Below the pieces are notes generated by a model that saw only the letters and a list, made by a program, of their open reading frames with translations, was not told the origin of the DNA and made no database searches. Below, one piece after another: positions 60,236 to 64,000 of a stretch of DNA of 64,000 nucleotides. The translations under genes and the position numbers were made by a program. How positions within the stretch are numbered: the first letter of the stretch is position 1; each line of letters starts with the position of its first letter. The DNA is from Arion vulgaris (taxonomy: Eukaryota; Mollusca; Gastropoda; Stylommatophora; Arionidae): assembly GCA_020796225.1 (NCBI GenBank), contig CM036754.1, positions 70,765,940 through 70,829,939 of the forward strand, read 5' to 3'.

Positions 60236-61460
60236 AACAGATGACTGAATAATCAAGCAAAACAATCCATGAGCGGAATGGACCCAAATGAAGTTTATAT
60301 AGACAATTTTAAAACAAACTAATGTATTTGGTAGAACGAGAATTCAAACTACATGGTTTCCTGGAATCAAATCTGAACAAGGGGTGTAGAGTTGAAGAAG
60401 AAGTAATAGAGCAGTTACCTCAACATGTAGCATGACAAATGGCAAGAAAGCAATCACTGTACTACTATCGTATGGTCAATAGCACATAAGGATGAGTTAT
60501 GTGGAAAGCGAAGTTGCGTAAAGCCTGTGAAAAGAGACATGTATGAACTGAAAGACAAGAGAGAAAAGTGAGAACTCAAGAGGTTGTCACAGTAAAAAAC
60601 CCTTGCCAATTGACTATAAAGACGAAAAGGCCATATAACACAATGAAGAAATTCTAACAATGTATAACCAAAAACCACTATTGCGATGCTTCCGGGTTGG
60701 ACTTTTGTCATTTAAAAAGCAACACTCAGCAATATGTATGACACTATCCACAAAACTTTGCTCAAATATATCTGATGATTAATCTGTAATGCCAGAAAGA
60801 TGTGAAATATGACCGGCAATATTCTTGTGTATGTGACATCCTAACTACTACTATCTTTACAATTCTAGTGTTGATAATGATTGTGTGTTCTGTAAGCTAA
60901 CATGTCTATATTGTATATTAAGTTGAGACTTTATATCAGTTTTGAGTGCTATACAAATTTTGTTAATTATTGATTACACATATTTTATCACAAATGAAGC
61001 ACGTGTCACATTTCTGTGGCAGACATATATAACAGTTTGCATTTCATATCTGGTGATGTGTGCCATTCATTAGGTAATGGTGCCAGGTAAGTTATGACCA
61101 AGATCGTTAACTGACTTATAAAAGTGGGAAAGATGGTGGACATTTTGCAAGGTTTATTTACAATTTTTTTCCTTCTTCCCATAATCAAAAATTGAATGAT
61201 GCACATCACCAAACTGACAGCTAAAAGAAGAGAAAAAATGAATCCACCAGCCCTCTACTACATTGGATCGATTATCTTTTCTATTGCAAATAAAGCAATA
61301 ATGTAGTTATGAATATTTATAACATGAATCGGAATTGTGTGCGGAGAGAAATTCGAGGACGAAACTGTCAATATCGACACCATTACCTATCTTTCAAAGC
61401 TTACTAAAAGCTGAGATACGACACACAACACAACAGAATATCAAATGCAAACAAGTTTTC
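60236..61460. other. Region with no recognised gene
   Basis: 60290-60715 shows an open-looking stretch on + with several stops (NLNKGCRVEEEVIEQLPQHV) that may be a decayed element of unknown type. 60720-61460 is plain AT-rich. No EP400-like exon found on minus. Confidence 0.35.
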
Positions 61461-61464
61461 AAGT

Positions 61465-61800
61465 CATCTCAAAATACAATTTTATTCCACGTAAGAAAAT
61501 CAAATCATCTTTTTTTTAACAAGTACTCAAAACATGTATCTGTACACTTAATCATAAACTTACATCTCATTAGGTAAAGTAAAATCAGTCAAAATGTGAA
61601 GGATGCAAAGCAAAATTAGGATATGTCACATTGGTTTCTAACCTAGATCATTTGTGTTTTTTCTCTCCCTACAGTCAATGGTAAAACTTTTCACATGTTC
61701 GCTTCATTCAAGACCACATTTGTTATTTTGAAAAGTTTCTAAAAACTAACAACAGAACTAACATTAAAATTCAGCGCTCAAATGCATGGTGTTCAGCAAC

Positions 61801-61836
<36 letters not shown>

Positions 61837-62660
61837 AAATATATACCAAATAATAACAGAATTGCTATGCTGAAATCTGTGTACAAGGGCAATAGTTTTA
61901 TACTGAATTCATAACAATATCTCCCCTCATTATAGCTTTCTTGCCCCCTTAGTCTTAACTTTGATACGATGTTTTTGTCATAGCAAAAATATGGATCAGT
62001 CTATATGGGCTGCCATATTGTCAGCAGATCAAACAAGTTACTGCAAACATCATATGTCAGGAAGAGAATTAATGAGAACCACAGTATCTTGCCTCTAACT
62101 TGACAGTATGTCTCCATTTAAATCACTTGTCACATGTAACACTTATGTTATTCATAATAAAAATACAGGATTAGAGAAAAGTACTCTAGTTCATGACTAA
62201 TGATCTGTGAGTATCATCTGTCATTTATATGAATTATACGAGCATGTCTAAATTTCGCATGGAATGATGATCAGGGTATGTTTTTCTGCAGGGAACAACA
62301 GAACATTCTGTACTCAACTTTTGCCCTTCGTGTAATAAAGCCTCAAAACTGAGCTATTCGGGACAAGGAACGTGTTGGAAAAATACAACCGATGAAAGAC
62401 AACGATGGTTACTCATGTGACTGATTGTTTCTACCATATGCAGTTGTAATATTACATAATGTACAAAAGCAACAATGGTAGAAACTTTCAGCTGAACTTG
62501 TTGAAGTCAAGTTGAATACATGAGACAGCCATCCTACATATTGATACTGTCCTACATCATTCCCGTATTTAGTAAAAACTCTTAAAAGTTGAAAATCCCG
62601 TGAGATTCATAAAGCACCATGGAGCCATTGAGAATGTTATTTACTGTGGCTAAGGTACTG
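61465..62660 (-). other. Probable 3' untranslated region of the 62661-64000 block
   Basis: AT-rich, without open frames, following the TGA. Minus-strand AATAAA signals occur at 61481-61486 and again at 61153-61158. It contains an (AT)n run at about 61803-61832. No repeat family of the window intrudes, as expected for a transcribed UTR. Confidence 0.45.
61803..61832. repeat. (AT)n microsatellite
   Basis: About 15 uninterrupted AT dinucleotides, inside the presumed 3' UTR of the 62661 block. Confidence 0.95.
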
Positions 62661-64000
62661 TCATGTACCATCTGTTTTTGTGGGTGTATGGCCTGTTATT
62701 CCATTAACATTTTTCTGAGGTTGTTGTATAACTGTTGCACCAGCAGGAACTTGGGCCAATAAGTGCAGTCTGGCTGTCTGCAGTGTTTGCCCAGATACAG
62801 TTTGGACTAGAGATATGGGGTTATTGATAGCCTGCACTGTGGCAGATGAGGTAGCAGGAGAGGGAGCTCTCATTCTCGGTGTGATAAGCACATATCCTGG
62901 TTGTCTCGCCACCTGAGCCAGAGATGTCTGAAGTATCTGCTGTGACCGAACTGGTAGTGTGAGGCCAGTATTTGTTTTGATCAAATTCACTGTATACGGT
63001 AAAGAGCTTAAACTCTGTAAAGCAATCGGAGATGTTAGTCTAGTTGTGTTCAGCATAGCTCTAGCTCCAGCTGCATTTACTATTGTTGCACCACCTGCTG
63101 AAAGGAGTGTCTGTCCACCGCTAGCATTGATAACTGTAGGAACCAAGGTAATGTTGGACATATTACTGCCAACATTCATAATACCGGCCTTATGAGAAGC
63201 AGACACTACTACAGGTGACTGTCCTGGCATTCCTGTGGTAATAAACCTGGCCCCAGACAAGCCAGCAGTGTTGACTAAAGAGACAGAGTTGATAAGTGTG
63301 GCTCCGCGAAGCTGGTTTACTACAGGCGATCCAGACATTAAGGATCCCACCTGCCTCACACCTGGACTAAAAGTCATACCCCCAAAGGTAGCAATATTTG
63401 AAGTGTTAGGGTTGAATATCTGAAAAATATTCCTGTCTGGTGTACCTTGGAGCTTGGCAACATTGGCAGCAGATGAAATAGAGATGGTTGGGGCAGTACC
63501 ATAAACCGGGGGACGACTAAGGGACCTCTGCAAGACAGATTGCTGATCAGAGTGTTGCAGCTGAAGATGTGGCCGTGCCTGAGCAATTATAACTGGGGAA
63601 TGGACAGCAGCTTTTCTTGTGCGAATGACAAGATTTGGATTAGACCAGGGTGGTGGAACATTTGGATCAGCAGGACTTTTAGGAGCTGTCTGTTTAGGAG
63701 GCGGTCTGGCAGAGGGACTGACTACATAGTTTGCAACTAAAGTTACAGGGGTTTGAGGATTTGATTGTAATGAAGGACTGATATTAAATGGAGTAACAGT
63801 TATATGAGCTGCTTGCTGTGCTTGTTGTTTCAGCAAAGCATTTTTAGCCTGGGTTGCAATTTTATTATTTAGCTTGGCCAAAGCCACACTATGACCATTT
63901 TGTAAATGTGTTGGATTTTTAGGCTTAACTACTTTAATTTTCTTCTCACTGTTTTCTTCTGTACTTTCTGTAATTGTGGTAGTTTTTGGAACCTTATTTT
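62661..64000 (-). CDS. Partial low-complexity open block ending in stop; possible alternative EP400/Domino terminal exon
   Basis: Open from the window edge to TGA at 62661: at least 445 codons, truncated at the 5' side; the frame continues through 63888-64000, where no Met is needed. Composition is V/T/S/A/N/Q-rich. Recognisable pieces are VALAKLNNKIATQAKNALLK, a QQAQQAAHITVTPF stretch, PPPWSNPNLVIRTRKAA, SPVIIAQARPHLQLQ, and many short SAANVAKLQ or NVGSNMSNITLV type runs. There is no globular domain or zinc finger. The style matches the EP400 C-terminus. It lies on the same strand just upstream of the first EP400 exon in view. It may be an alternative 3' end of that gene (DOM-B-like), or the end of a separate gene I do not recognise. 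Confidence 0.75.
   Translation of the reverse strand, partial: NKVPKTTTITESTEENSEKKIKVVKPKNPTHLQNGHSVALAKLNNKIATQAKNALLKQQAQQAAHITVTPFNISPSLQSNPQTPVTLVANYVVSPSARPPPKQTAPKSPADPNVPPPWSNPNLVIRTRKAAVHSPVIIAQARPHLQLQHSDQQSVLQRSLSRPPVYGTAPTISISSAANVAKLQGTPDRNIFQIFNPNTSNIATFGGMTFSPGVRQVGSLMSGSPVVNQLRGATLINSVSLVNTAGLSGARFITTGMPGQSPVVVSASHKAGIMNVGSNMSNITLVPTVINASGGQTLLSAGGATIVNAAGARAMLNTTRLTSPIALQSLSSLPYTVNLIKTNTGLTLPVRSQQILQTSLAQVARQPGYVLITPRMRAPSPATSSATVQAINNPISLVQTVSGQTLQTARLHLLAQVPAGATVIQQPQKNVNGITGHTPTKTDGT

Overview
This is animal nuclear DNA: AT-rich, intron-dense and saturated with degenerate transposable elements. GT/AG introns, 30-340 bp coding exons, SINEs with tRNA-like heads, RTE-type LINE debris, TTAA-flanked MITEs and a hAT-like MITE all fit an invertebrate. 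The SINE and LINE mix makes me think of a lophotrochozoan, perhaps a gastropod mollusc, but that guess is weak.

Two conserved host genes were found by joining exons across introns; a third coding block lies at the right edge. (1) On + at 1702-8683 lie the last four coding exons of a GOSR1/GS28-type Golgi Qb-SNARE: the end of the SNARE motif, the membrane anchor and the stop. Earlier exons lie off the left edge. (2) On - from 57945 down to 21383 lie 18 phase-compatible exons encoding about 1,096 residues of an EP400/Domino protein, the ATPase of the TIP60/NuA4 chromatin complex: the linker after the helicase, the SANT domain, and the long Q/T/V-rich C-terminus to the stop. The Snf2 helicase exons are not in the window. 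(3) On - at 62661-64000 is a 445-codon open block of the same low-complexity style ending in a stop. It lies upstream of, and on the same strand as, the EP400 exons. Because no exon that could precede the 57945 exon is visible between the two, the EP400 transcript probably jumps over this block. It may be an alternative 3' terminal exon, as in Drosophila DOM-A/DOM-B, or a separate gene.

GOSR1 and EP400 converge, with about 12 kb of repeat-rich DNA between them and no recognisable host exon there. The introns hold about 20 copies of one (GAA)-tailed SINE (called A here) plus 5 of a related family (B), several tRNA-headed SINEs, about 25 LINE fragments (endonuclease, RT, RNase H and C-terminal pieces), four kinds of piggyBac-like MITE with exact TTAA duplications, one hAT-like MITE, two fold-back elements, and a 1.95 kb minisatellite in the last EP400 intron.

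Both conserved genes show small length changes at conserved sites: one base missing in the EP400 SANT exon, and a compensating pair in the GOSR1 juxtamembrane segment. These may be assembly errors or real lesions. Gene identity rests on recalled family sequences; no search was run.
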